64,000 nt of DNA from positions 27,492,657-27,556,656 of the forward strand of contig CM070632.1 in the NCBI GenBank assembly GCA_036346255.1, written 5' to 3'. How positions within the stretch are numbered: the first letter of the stretch is position 1; the number at the start of each line of letters is the position of its first letter. A program made the position numbers and the translations under genes. This document shows positions 23,401 through 33,818 of this stretch, one piece after another. The notes under the pieces are model-generated. The model was not told the origin of the DNA. It saw only the letters and a list, made by a program, of their open reading frames with translations, and searched no databases. The stretch comes from Ampelocalamus luodianensis (lineage: Eukaryota > Streptophyta > Magnoliopsida > Poales > Poaceae).

Positions 23401-24526
23401 CAAACGAAGCTCACGGACCGAGATCGCCGGAGGCGAGACGACGATACCGCCCGGTGATCCACCGACGCCAAGGACCCTAATAGGCAAAATGGAGGCGGCG
23501 AGGCAAGAGGAACACGACGGCGGTCGCTGGCTGGCGGAGGCTCGAACGGCGGCGCTACGCCGAAGTTCTTCTCCGAACGGAAGAAAACTTGGACGGAGAA
23601 GGCACGAATGGACGCGGCGATAGTGGATGGGCTCGTGGGTAGATGAGACCCGCGATGCTTCATGGACCGACACGAGGACAAAAAGGTGGCGGCGACGAGG
23701 TACGTGGCGAGCATGCATGCGCGCCCGAGCTCTGTGAGGTGCGGAGAAGACGAGGCGGATCTCGACAGTAGGGTCCACCGTCGCCGACGGACGAAGCGGC
23801 GGCGAACCGGTGGTTTGACTCGATCAAGATCGCACCGACCGCTGGATCCAAATGGACAAATGAGATTGGTGTATGCATTCGACAGTCGATGAGGCAAGCA
23901 ATGAGGACCGCTCGATCTTCATCGGACGCCACGATCGATTGGACTCGGCGGTGCGATTAGTTGACGCGACCGAGTCCATTAGTGCGGTCGGACTCGAGTC
24001 GGGCTCGGGTTCGAGCCCGAGGAACAGTGAATACTGATTTGGAGTTTTAAAAGGCTGAGAGAGTTTGGAGAATTTTTAGAGGTAGCTCCTGAGCTCCAAA
24101 AATTTCGAAATTTTTATGGTAGCTACTAGGGACAGAGGACAACCTTGTGAAATTTTTCCTGGAGTTTTTATGCACTAGATTTCTCCCAACAAAATTCACG
24201 AACTGCTGTCCAGAGGTTTGACCAGATTTCTAAACTGGTTTGACTTGGGCATTTGAAATAGCAAACAAAATCTAGAAATTGTGAAATAATTCAGGAGGTA
24301 GATAGGATGATCAAGATGACAGAAAATATTCCTAGGGATGATCACAAGTTTGAAGGCTAAGAATGTCTTGACAACAATTTCCATTCATAAGAATTTAATT
24401 CTAGAAAATGGAAATTGCTAGGGAAAAATGTAGAAACTTTCAAACGATTTGATGAGACAACAAAAGTTTTTATTTCTCCTCAAAATTTTACATTTGAAAT
24501 ACAAACCCTAAGTTAGGGCTGTTACA
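20421..24526 (-). repeat. G2 right LTR (5' LTR in element sense)
   Basis: The only uninterrupted G2 LTR, 4106 bp, TGTGAGGACC to GCTGTTACA. It shows the palindrome CTATTCGAATAG (21200-21211), the GTACAAAGA hairpin (20855-20875), a palindrome with 10-bp arms (22711-22731) and a GC-rich zone (22940-23990). Confidence 0.9.
21200..21211. repeat. CTATTCGAATAG palindrome, G2 right LTR
   Basis: Uninterrupted version of the site at 4962-4973. The following bases GTTTTTAACC show the pre-insertion sequence of the C1 target. Confidence 0.85.
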
Positions 24527-24531
24527 CATTC
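24527..24531. repeat. Target site duplication of G2, right copy
   Basis: CATTC, identical to 1558-1562. Confidence 0.85.
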
Positions 24532-25155
24532 AAATGTCGCCTTTCGAGGCATTGTATGGGAGAGCTTGCGTGACACCTTTGAACCGGTCCAAACCGGAGA
24601 GGCCATTTTATGGTCCAACCTTGGTAGAGGATGCGAAGAACAAGTTCGTGTCATCCATGAACGACTACTGCACGCTCAATCTCGTCGAAGTCCTATGCCG
24701 CACCGCCGCTGCGTGATTTGAGTTTTGAGGTGGACGATCATGTCTATCTTAAAGTTTCTCCAATGAAAGGAACACATCGTTTCGAAGTCAAAGGTAAATT
24801 GGCACCTCGCTACATCGGACCTTTCCAAATTCTAGCGAAGATGGTACCGGTGGCTTATCAAATAGAATTGCCACCCTCACTTGCTGATGTACATGATGTC
24901 TTCCATGTTTTACAACTAAGAAAGTGTCTTCGTGTCCCCACCGAAGCTACTGAGCTAGAAGAACTTGACCTCCAACCTGATCTTTCTTATCGAGAACACC
25001 CGATTCGCATTCTTGAGGAGAAAGAGCGCAAGACGCGAAATCGCAATATCAAATTCATCAAGGTTCAGTGGAGCAACCACACTGAAGATGAAGCGACATG
25101 GGAGCGTGAAGATCAAGTACGAGCTAGCTATCCAGATCTTTTTCTTTCTACTTGA
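24532..25155 (+). pseudogene. Gypsy G1 pol: integrase C-terminus and chromodomain
   Basis: The frame resumes with MSPFEALYGRACVTPLNRSK, continuous in homology with the end of 641-1562. After a frameshift near 24650-24715 an open frame runs from 24718 to the stop at 25153-25155. It contains FEVDDHVYLKVSPMKGTHRF, KLAPRYIGPFQI and VFHVLQLRKC, the integrase tail, and then a chromodomain-like segment with VQWSNHTEDEATWERE. Such chromodomains guide Tekay/Del chromoviruses to marked chromatin. Confidence 0.88.
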
Positions 25156-25361
25156 AGTGTCTTCGAATCAAGAAAGGAAAGTTTAAACAAAGCAATGGGA
25201 AGAAAAGATGTAATAGCCATTCCTTGTAACCTTACGAAGATATCTTGGCACTATCTTTGAAGGAAATCAAGACAACAGATATTTTGTTTTCTTTTAGAAC
25301 CTTCTATCCAACTTCACTTCATCGATCTCTGGGTCGAGATCTTTTGTAAGGGGGGGAGGCT
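25156..25361 (+). promoter_or_regulatory. G1 3' untranslated region and polypurine tract
   Basis: Short non-coding stretch ending in AAGGGGGGGAGGCT (25349-25361), a classic gypsy polypurine tract directly before the LTR terminus TGTCACATCCCC. Confidence 0.85.
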
Positions 25362-28300
25362 TGTCACATCCCCAAATTTAATAAAGAGGTTAATTATGCA
25401 TCTCATTGACATGCATCATGTTTTGGAACTTTGAATTGCTTATTGTACTTGGAAAATCTCTAAAAACACAATTGAAGCATACACTTTAAATTGAACTCCA
25501 ATCATAAAACAGAAATAAATGCTACTAAAGTATCTCTGGAAATAATTTATTCAAATACTATATTAATTATCACGAATTAATATAATTGTTCCCAAATTTT
25601 TGGGACTGGTTTGAACCTTAAGAAAATTCAAACACTATTAAAATACCTAGTCTAAGTTTGAATTTATATATCACAAAATATATCATTAACAATAGGGTTC
25701 AATAATTGTTATGGACACTAGGTTACCCCAGGAACCCCCACAAATTATTTCATGATTTTAGGAAATTTATTTCTATCTTTAAGCCCTTGGTCAAAGTGGA
25801 GAAAACATTTAAATTCTCGATCAACTCGCATCGACCGGACCAAGCATCGTTCCTCGCTCGAGACGGACTCGAATCGACTTCACTCAACCGCCTAACGGCC
25901 TCCTCGCTCGCAACCGTCGGATCGAGATCGGACGGTCCTCATCGGTCCCTTAACGCAGCCTCGCGCCCGGAGCTGTGCCGCTGATCGGTAGGGCCCACCG
26001 GTCAGGGGCGTCCTCAACCTCGGGCAGGCGCGAGCAGAGCTCAAGCGCCACGCGCCAAAGGAGCTCTGCACTGCCCCGTCAACGGCGTTGCCGCACCGCC
26101 TCTCCCAACCAGTCCCCGAGCCTTCCCAACTAACGCCGCCTGCTCGCCCCTCGGTTCACGGCAAGTCGCCCCGAACGCCTTTTTTTTTCCCATCATTCCT
26201 CTCGGTTCGAGGAAAGAGGAGCTCTCCTTCGCTCATCTCTCGGTAAGCTTCGACCGGTGATCCTCTCATCTCTACGTTCCTTGCCGTTTCCATTTCGCTG
26301 AGCTCATCCCTTGTTGTTGCTTGTAGATCTCGGGCACCATCGTGCTCTCACCGGCTCGAGCACGCTCCGAAGGCCACCTCGATGTCATCCTCATCTCCGT
26401 GAGCCCTCTTTTCTCTTACGCGTCACTATGTGCCTTAGGACATAATCAAGATTTCTCAACTTATTTGTCTGATAATGCACGGGAGCTTTGGGATTTCTGG
26501 TTTTCAAATCCGCACTGTGAGAGCTCGTCTTCTTCCCCGACGACGCACGGTGAGTCCCCTTCGATCCCACCCTCCGACCATCTCGTGGATGCCCCGATTC
26601 TGCTCCCACCTCTCATTTCCTTTCTTTCTCCTAGAGCGCCCCGCCACGGTGACCTCCACCTGCCGTCCGGCTAGCTCACGCCGCTGCACCACCCGGTCAC
26701 TCCTCGCCTTCTAGAGCACGGTGAGCATCGCAAAATCCCCTTGAGCATTTTGCACCTCTTATTTGTAAGATTTTTGCCTTACCTCGGGTTGTCGCCGTGC
26801 ATGGTGCGCCGCCGCCGCATCTGGACCCCGTCGATGCTGAAGAAGACGACCGTTAGTCCCCGCGCCGAGCCAGAGGTGTCGCAGCACCTCAGGAACTCAG
26901 ATCCAGGCGCCCCCTTGTGTTGAATCGATCCCGCGTGCCCACGACGACCACACCAGCTGCCTCCTCCGCTCAACTCCGCCGCCAGACGCTATCGTGCCCC
27001 TCTCGCGGCGACGCACACCACCGGAAGGTAGCTCTCTCTATTCTCCTTCCATTTTGCCTTGGTCCATGAGCCCTCCGGCCTTCCCTCCCCGCCGGCGAGC
27101 ACAGTGAGTTTTGTCGGATTAATTAGCGCTAATAATTGTAGTTAATTAGTCCCGAGTCTATGACCGGTGGGCCCTATTGTAGTTTAAGTGGATGCGTAGT
27201 TTATAAACTACGTTTTGCAAAAAAAACGTATTCCTTGAATATTTAAGACGATCTTATGTTTAGAAGTTTAGAAAACGATTCTCGTGGAATACGCCTTGAT
27301 GTAATGCGCCGAGCCGAAGTCAGTCGACCGGTCAAAAGTGTTGCCCCGGTCCCACTCGTCGTGGTTGTGGCTAGGCTAGCGCCGGTGAGAAAAGTTAAGC
27401 GACGTATAAAATCCAAATCCATTTATTTGTAAGTGAAAAATATGTATAACTTTGAAAATACATAACTAATTCATTTTAACTCCAAACTAAGTGAAACCAC
27501 TACGATAATTTTTATTTTTAATGAACTTTATATTAAAATTGGTTTCCAACATGTCTCTGTAGAGTAGAGCATTATTTTGGAAAATGAGCTATTAACACTA
27601 TTATTGTTACAAAAGAAAACACCGATAACTTTGAAAATTCATAACTAAATCATGAAAACTCCAATTGAGGCAAACTCAACTGTTTTGAACTTGTAATAAT
27701 ATTGCCTATTATCCATGTAATCCATGTACTGCCATTGCTCTACAAAATTTCACTTCATAATTAAATTATATAAATGAAGGCACATTGAAATCTGAAATTC
27801 AAACTACTATAACTTTCATATACTAAATCAAAATGAAATAATTCTTTCACCAAAATCATTTAAAATCATGACTTAGCTACTGTAGAAAATCATGCATTTT
27901 GAGCATCTTGATTTTGGATTTATTTCGATGTTTATTCTGTGATTGTATTTATATAGATTCCGAGCCTATTGACGTTGACTCTACGCTACGAGAGTGAACA
28001 ACTACTTTATCAGCAAGGCAAGCATCCTTTGAACTTTCTTTTGCATCATATTTGATCCCAATTTTGTTAGGGTAGATGCAATAATAATTGCTTGCATGAT
28101 AGTTCTATAATGACGCTATTTTTGTGATGAGTAGTTAGACACATCCTATTATCTTGTCATTGTGGCTATCCATGAATTACCCCCAGCATCTTGAAAAAAT
28201 TATGATACGATGTGTGAAATATCGTTGTTCGAGTTGCTTAGCCATGCAAGTCTAGAACCGTAGCTCGATTGTCCGAATAGCGACAATTATGGGATAAACA

Positions 28301-28818
28301 CAACTCTCATTATATACTTTTGTTTCAGATCTTGAATCTGTTTTCTAAGTTAAATTTTGTCTTTCTAAATGAACTTTTGGTCCGGACAAGTGATGGCTAG
28401 TGATGGTGCCTTTGTGCACGAATTGGGTATGTGGTTGGGCTTGTCCGACAATTAAGGACCGAACTTTGGGTACCGCTGTTCAAGCCTTTCGTGCTATCAC
28501 ACGCGGGTTGGGAGCCGTATGGTTAAGTAGGGGAAGGTTTTGTTGTGTTGAGTCCTCACGATGTTGAAATTGTAAGGGCATGGGACCGTGAAATCCCGTG
28601 TTCCTTTTGGCCGATAGGATGGGGCGTTAACGCCTTGTGTTTCCTAGGATATAGGATGGAGGCGTTAACGCCTTGTGTTTCCTAGAGCCATGGGTTGAGG
28701 GACTTTGCTTAATGGGATCTTTTGCCAAAATGACCATATCTTGATTTACCCGCCGCATACCATAGGAAGTATGCTATATTCGAGGCATCCGGAGGCTTAC
28801 GGGCTAATCAAGTCGTGT

Positions 28819-28880
28819 GGGTAAAGTAGTACACCTGCAGAGGTATAATCTATTCGAATAGTCGTGTCCACTGTTATGGA
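28819..28880 (+). repeat. Palindrome cluster, family A copy 1
   Basis: GTGGGTAAAG, then ACACCTGCAG, then CTATTCGAATAG (28850-28861, a perfect 12-bp palindrome), then GTGTCCACTGTTATGGAC. The same ordered cluster recurs at 2310-2395, 4925-4973, 21175-21250, 50380-50450, 55361-55430, 59951-60018 and 61778-61845. Confidence 0.8.
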
Positions 28881-29204
28881 CGACCGCATGAAATTTGTGG
28901 TCGCTTATTGTTAGACTTTGAATTGAAATTGTGGTTATAACTTGGAATCGCATGAATGGGATGTTCATGCTTGTTGTTGTATCAAAGTGGACCGCCACTT
29001 TGTTTTTAGTATGATTCTTTTGTTATTGAATTTATAACTTATTCACATGCTTTACTTCTACTTCAAATCTGATTTTGAAATGGCACTTGAAAACTAGTAT
29101 GTGTAGGTTGTTCAAGATTACAGCGCGTTTTGCAAAATTAAGCCAATATGAGCCTCCCTTTGAATGACCTTATGCATAACTATTTTTATTTGTGTAAGAC
29201 TTAT

Positions 29205-29221
29205 GAGTACTTTTTGTACTC
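29205..29221 (+). repeat. Hairpin 1 in G1 LTR
   Basis: GAGTAC-TTTTT-GTACTC, a perfect 6-bp stem. It has positional equivalents at 50772-50790, 55749-55766, 60323-60339, 62151-62168 and 63341-63358, and a longer relative in the G2 LTRs. Confidence 0.75.
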
Positions 29222-29247
29222 AGCAAGATGTTTGCTGGCTTTTACAG

Positions 29248-29309
29248 GTGAGGAAGATAATGAGACCGACGAGCTCATCGGTGTCGATTTAGGCGACACC
29301 GATGAGTAG
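29248..29309 (+). other. Acidic mini-frame and hairpin 2 in G1 LTR
   Basis: After TTTTACAG the frame reads EEDNETDELIGVDLGDTDE and a TAG stop (29250-29309). The second half is a perfect 13-bp inverted repeat, CTCATCGGTGTCG / CGACACCGATGAG, loop of 7 (29274-29306). The frame has no start codon of its own, and joining to an upstream exon is inferred (see findings). It could be structure, peptide or both. Confidence 0.5.
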
Positions 29310-29997
29310 TGTGCTATCTTTAGCTCCCAGTTGGTTGCCGATGGGTTGTGTGGCATACCACTGCTGGCCTTTTGGTTTATTTCCTTATTTCCGCTGCTAC
29401 CTAACACTTTCCTTTAAATTTGGCCGGTCGACCACTTGTATTAGTTGTAAACTTGGAACTATGTTGTTTGTCTTTTGAACTATTTATGTATAGATGTTGT
29501 ATGGATGTAATCAACGTTGAAGGAGAGTATGGTTATATTGGTCGCTGATCTTGGGAGCCAATATAAATCATACTCGCTGTTCATGGCTTCCTATTTAACT
29601 CCCTAAGTGTAGCGCTTGACTTGTTGGAGAACCGACAATCATGTAGTGCTCGCAGAGGAGCGACGCGCATGATCGTCGGCGCTCCAGTTGGAGTTCGGCC
29701 TCTCATTTAGATGGAGTTAAGTTGGAATCCATCCTCTGGAGATCTAGAGTTATGTCTCTAAAACCTTGATTAATTTCGGTTTTACGGAGATAACTCCGGG
29801 GTCCCCACAGTGCTGTAGAAGTGATAGTATTTAATGCGACACAATCGGCATTAAATGCACGAAGATTTTGATGGCACCCGTGATACTGTCAGAGGAAGGA
29901 GAAGGTGAGCAGGATTGACAGATGTGACCAATCAAATCTCAGGTGGGAGGTCCTAAGGAGATCCCGCAGAGGTCAAGGGAGGTCCTGACCCACCAAG

Positions 29998-30205
29998 GTG
30001 GTCTTTGCAAAAAGACCGAAGGTCATGACCACAAAGGGTGGTCGTGACCCAAAGGGGTGGTCTTTGCAAAAAGGCCAGAGGTCGTGACCACAAAGGGTGG
30101 TCTTAGCCAAAGAGGGTGGTCTTTGTAAAAAGACCAGAGGTTGTAACCACAAGGGGTGGTCTTGACCAAAGAGGGTGATCTTTGCAAAAAGACCATAGGT
30201 CACGA
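29998..30205. repeat. Tandem repeat, unit 59-60 bp, about 3.5 copies
   Basis: Units begin GTGGTCTTTGC at 29998, 30058, 30117 and 30176. Each holds two small inverted repeats: GGTCTTT/AAAAGACC, and a GGTC-N2-GACC palindrome that varies as GGTCATGACC, GGTCGTGACC and GGTTGTAACC. The last keeps full pairing through paired changes. Confidence 0.8.
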
Positions 30206-30562
30206 GGAGGAGGAGGAGGTCCAAAGGACAAAGGAAAAGGTGCGGCAAAACAGAGCCATACGATTTTGATCGGGTGGTCCAAGGAGATAGGAACGTTCGG
30301 ACTGCACGAACACTCACTTACATCGGGTCACCCAAACTCAATCGGACGCACCACAATGCTAGGGAACGTTCGGACCATCCGAACGCCTCCTCTATGTTGG
30401 GCCATCCAAGCAAGATCAGACGGTCCTCAAAAGGGGAAGGCGCGCATAGGATCAGACCACGCGAAAGGATAGAGGGGGTCTAGACTCAAGGGGAGGTCCA
30501 AACAAGGAGGAGTTTTAATGGGTGAGATCCAAAGGGGAAATGATCTAACGGAGGAGATCCAA

Positions 30563-30690
30563 GGAAGGAGGTCCTAACAGTCAGGATAGAACCAAAGGAG
30601 GTCCTGATGGTCAAGATAAGATCAAAGGAGGTCTCAATGGTTAAGATGAGATCAAAGGAGGTATCAACGGTTAAGATGAGATCAAAGGAT
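30563..30690. repeat. Tandem repeat, unit 30 bp, four copies
   Basis: Copies follow the pattern AAAGGAGGTC...AAGATNAGATC. Because the unit is a multiple of three, the minus strand stays open and reads a 10-residue repeat (SFDLILTVDT, SFDLILTIET, SFDLILTIRT, SFGSILTVRT). Confidence 0.8.
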
Positions 30691-31102
30691 ATTTGAAACA
30701 TAAACCCGAGCTTAGAACAACTCGAGGGTGGTTGTGACCCCAAAAGGGAGGTTAGAACCGAGGAGAGGTCTGGACAAGAAGAGGTCCAAACACAAGGGAG
30801 GTCTAGATCTGGGGAGATCTAAACAAAAGGGAGACATGAGGAGGTCTAAACCTGAGGAGGTCTAGACCACAGAGGAAGGTTGGCCGAAGGAAAAACGAGA
30901 CAAGCACAGAAGGGGAGAGAACACTAGAGCTCCAACACTCCCACAAACCCGACAAACCAATAGGGAATTTAGTTGAAGTTCGAGTTAATCAATTGGAAAC
31001 CATTCCAAAATCTCAAATTAAGCTTTTAGACTTCAATAAAACCAAATGGTTTGCTTTATTTTGAAATTTTCAAAAAGGCTCCAAAAACCAGGGTGTTACA
31101 AT

Positions 31103-31457
31103 GTGACTTGTTGGTGAAGCTCTTTATTTGTTGTATGATATCATTCTAAAAGGATCCCTGATCGGATGTCATAGGTCAGGACACTAGTGACTTATAAACC
31201 AACATATGTATTGATTGATGATCATGTTTCACCGGTCATAGACATGGGGATATCGAATCAATAGTGTGAGCACATGTTAGAGAACATGATGTTGGATTCA
31301 CCCACTTTGAGACACTATTGAGATTGTTTTGTTTCCATACGTCATCAGTTGTCAAGCAATGATGATGTATAATCCATAGACCTGAGATCAGCATAGTTTT
31401 CTACATGTGTAATACTACACTTAGGGGTTACCAAACGCTACTCCGTAATTGGATAGT
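31103..31457 (+). repeat. Diverged copia LTR fragment related to C1
   Basis: It shares ordered blocks with the C1 LTR: GTGACTTGTTGGTGAAGCTC, GATCATGTTTCACCGGTCAT, ACATGATGTTGGA and AGGGGTTACCAAACGCTACTC. It lacks both LTR ends. Its intact TTTCACCGG block is useful for seeing that both C1 LTRs carry altered versions of this motif. Confidence 0.75.
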
Positions 31458-31576
31458 CACGGACGAGGTGGTGGAGAAGGTGTGGAGGGAGTGGGCGAGG
31501 GGGCCAAGAGCTCACCGCGGTGCGCATCGTCGAGCCACTCCGGCGCTGCATGGACCGGGCAAGGGAGATTATTGAG
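31457..31576 (+). pseudogene. CRM-domain RNA splicing factor gene, exon remnant 1
   Basis: The frame reads TDEVVEKVWREW and, after a one-base shift, LTAVRIVEPLRRCMDRAREI, followed by a GTGAGA splice donor at 31577. This is how CRM-domain proteins (chloroplast RNA splicing and ribosome maturation, CRS1/CAF/CFM type) begin the domain. They bind group II introns in plastids. It abuts a copia LTR fragment on its left, and one small indel breaks the frame. Family assignment is from the combined motif with exon 2, and the specific member is unknown. Confidence 0.6.
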
Positions 31577-32393
31577 GTGAGAATTATGTCCCTACTACTA
31601 TGATTGCCAGTTTGAGCTTGTCGTTGCGGTGAAGAAAAGTCACAGCCTTGGTCGGTATCGGGGTGGTTTATTAGTTGCTTTTGTATAGAACTTTAGAGTT
31701 AATTTTAGAGCAACGTGGCTAGGAAGTTGCGAATTTGATGTAAGTGCCCATTTTTCGGCAAATAGAAGTGGTGATTTTGTGCAAGTTGTGCTACATCCAT
31801 CAGTGCAGAGGCGCTGCTTGATGCAAGAGGATAATCAATGTGGCTCTGCCATAGAGAAGTGTGAACTGCCAAATAAAAATTTGGTATGGGTGTGTGTAAT
31901 GGGAAATTGCTGCGAAGAAATATGTAACTTCGATGTAAATGGTGCTAACTGGCAATAGTGGATTGGAATTATAGTGGAGTAGATAGTCAGTTATGTGCCA
32001 ATTATAGTGAAATGTTGACAACATTATGCTAATCTTTGCAAGAGGTGATTATACGACAAAAGTATCCTGTGTTCTGGCTACCTTCTTTCTTAAAAAGGGA
32101 AAAGAGCACTCTTTTCTTTGTATTAATTAGTTGGTCGTGGTTGTGGTTTCTTATTTTGAGAGAGGGAGGGAGGGTTCAGGATGTTCGGTACATTCAACTT
32201 TTTATGGGTTGGAATTGTCAAGTAGGCTTAGTTGGGGGAATCTTTTGTGTCCTAGTGAAATTGTGGTTAATAGGAGAGCCTATTTTAATGCAAAACGTAG
32301 TTACCTTGAACTGTTTAAGTTCTTCGATGACTCCTGTTACTAAGCTTCCATCCAAACCTCTGATTTTGTTTGTTGGACTTCCCTTTTCATCAG
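31577..32393 (+). other. Intron of the CRM-domain gene remnant
   Basis: AT-rich 0.8-kb stretch between a GTGAGA donor and a pyrimidine-rich tract ending in TCATCAG (32387-32393). Overlapping short open frames here are not recognised as genes. Confidence 0.5.
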
Positions 32394-32628
32394 ATAAAAA
32401 ACAGGAGGCTTAGTTGTTTGGAAAAAAGGGGACATACATTTTGTGTACAGAGGAAGCAATGATGTAGAAAACACAAAGCGTCATAGCAATTTTGTAACTG
32501 ATATTCAGAAAGTTTCTCCAGTAAAATCTAACTTTCCTACAGCCCAAGGGAGATATGTGAGCAAATCTGAATCTTCAACCAATGATAATTGTGAAGCCGA
32601 TGGTGCTTTTCAAGGAAATGATCAAAGC
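32394..32628 (+). pseudogene. CRM-domain RNA splicing factor gene, exon remnant 2, cut by an LTR
   Basis: The frame reads GGLVVWKKGDIHFVYRGSN, the hallmark second half of a CRM domain (GGLVVW and VYRG), after an AAAAAACAGGA start with one extra A relative to the expected MKTGG. It continues with DVENTKRHSNFVTDIQKVSP and a Ser/Asn-rich stretch to DQS, then is cut at 32629 by the terminus of a copia-like LTR. The remainder of the gene is not in the window. It could be a host gene killed in place or a captured fragment. Confidence 0.65.
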
Positions 32629-33818
32629 TGTAGGATCGTTAATGACAATCAGAGAAGGGGTGAATGATTGTAATTCGCAGCGGTAGCTTTTTCCTTTAAC
32701 CTACTGTCTCTTAATTGTCCAACCTGCCAACAACACGAAAACAAAAAGACAGCAAAAAGAAAAAGGTATTTTTCTAGGTACTGTGCACTGTAGCAACTGC
32801 ATGACTACTGTAGCGAACAATATGTTGCACTGTTCATGCGGTACGAGTGACTGTACCAATTAAAAAAACCTGAGCCGTCCCTTTCGATCTCTTCTCTCTC
32901 CTAGAAAAATCGTCAATGCAGCTTTGATTTACTTTTGCAAGGAGTCACAACGTGCTCCCTCCAAACAACAACAACAGCCGTACGCACGTAGTGATCACCA
33001 AGATCAACTCTAAAAGAAGAAAAGCAGCCACAATGTACCTCACGTACGACATGCAAAAGCCTCATCAAAGTTTACATGAGATCATGCACTCGGAACAATG
33101 CTTGGCATGGCATACATCACTTCAATCAACTCGAAATCCCTCTTGATGACATCAATTGCCCAAAATCTACTTGGTCTCTCGCACCAAAAAGACACCGCAC
33201 GTCTGCAGCCGCCGCCACACCAGAAAGCCCTAATGCGCAATAGCCTGAAAACACCTGCAAGCCGCCGGCCCTAATCTCCTATCACATCTGTGCAGCCCCA
33301 CGTCCGTATATATATATATACATGCATATATATATAGCAGTCCTAAGACCCCACACCTAAAATCTTCTAGCATTGGCACCTAATCATCCACGTATGGCCC
33401 AATAAAAGCCTTAGGACCCAATACGTGGGCTTTTACACCAGATTACAAAACTAATTTTGGATACCCAAAATCATCATATGTTGTAGCCTCCGGACCGCAC
33501 TCCCATAGCTCCAACACGCATCATCCATCTTCGATCTCCATGCGCTCCAACTCGAGCCCGATCGTCTCCTCCAGCATCCTCGACCCTCTGGACAATGACT
33601 TCGCACCAAGCCACTTCTCGGTCACGCCAGACCACGATCGTCTCTGAGTTACCCTGCACATACAAAGACCAAAACACCATCTTTTCCCGGCACAAGTTGT
33701 TCCCAACTTGACCGACATTAGTTCACACACGCGCCACACGCCTTAAATAACATCAGTTAGCAACATTGTCCATTATTCATCAACTAAATTATTCTAGACC
33801 TAGCCACATGGTCTAACA
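32629..33818 (-). repeat. N1 left LTR (3' LTR in element sense)
   Basis: 1190 bp, TGTAGG to CTAACA. It carries an AT dinucleotide run at 33306-33336. Confidence 0.8.
33306..33336. repeat. AT microsatellite in N1 LTR
   Basis: Alternating TA broken once by CATGCA. The other N1 LTR is truncated before this point. Confidence 0.85.

Larger units (their letters stand above)
1563..24526 (-). mobile_element. G2: tandem Ty3/gypsy element with about 4.1-kb LTRs, nested in G1
   Basis: A minus-strand element inserted into the G1 integrase, bounded by CATTC duplications. Read on the plus strand it is: truncated LTR 1563-2484, protease/gag remnant 2485-3744, leader, primer binding site 4154-4166, full LTR 4171-16199 (split by copia element C1), pol and gag 16200-19806, leader, primer binding site 20405-20416, full LTR 20421-24526. 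The three LTRs share sequence throughout and begin TGTGAGGACCCC on the plus strand, which is the 3' end of the LTR in element sense. Because one duplication pair flanks all three LTRs, the extra unit probably arose by unequal recombination after a single insertion. Pol order (protease, RT, RNase H, integrase) is that of gypsy. Confidence 0.85.
25362..29808 (+). repeat. G1 3' LTR (family A), 4447 bp
   Basis: It begins TGTCACATCCCCAAATTTAA and ends GGGGTCCCCACA. It matches 51697-56346 in order along its length, strongly in the first 430 bp and last 2.3 kb, but poorly in a GC-rich core (about 25820-27160). Contents: the palindrome cluster (28819-28880), a donor-like GCAAGC (28018), the hairpin GAGTAC/GTACTC (29205-29221), an acceptor-like CAG ending at 29247, and the acidic frame with a 13-bp inverted repeat (29274-29306). 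Confidence 0.88.
29809..31102. repeat. Repeat-rich unclassified stretch, possibly an LTR remnant
   Basis: It follows the G1 LTR terminus directly and ends CAGGGTGTTACA at 31099, which looks like an LTR terminus. It is purine-rich on the plus strand with GGAGGTC motifs. It contains two tandem arrays (29998-30205 and 30563-30690). No conserved protein was seen. The many open frames follow from the repeats. Confidence 0.5.

Noticed and set aside
29998..30205. CRISPR-like array
   Set aside because: The repeats are contiguous tandem units without unique spacers, in a plant genome.
30486..30743. Protein of about 85 residues with internal repeats
   Set aside because: Explained by the 30-bp tandem repeat; no start context or homologue recognised.
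32036..32413. Plus-strand frame of 125 codons beside the CRM-domain exon
   Set aside because: It covers the intron and is in a different frame from the GGLVVW block; it looks like chance.
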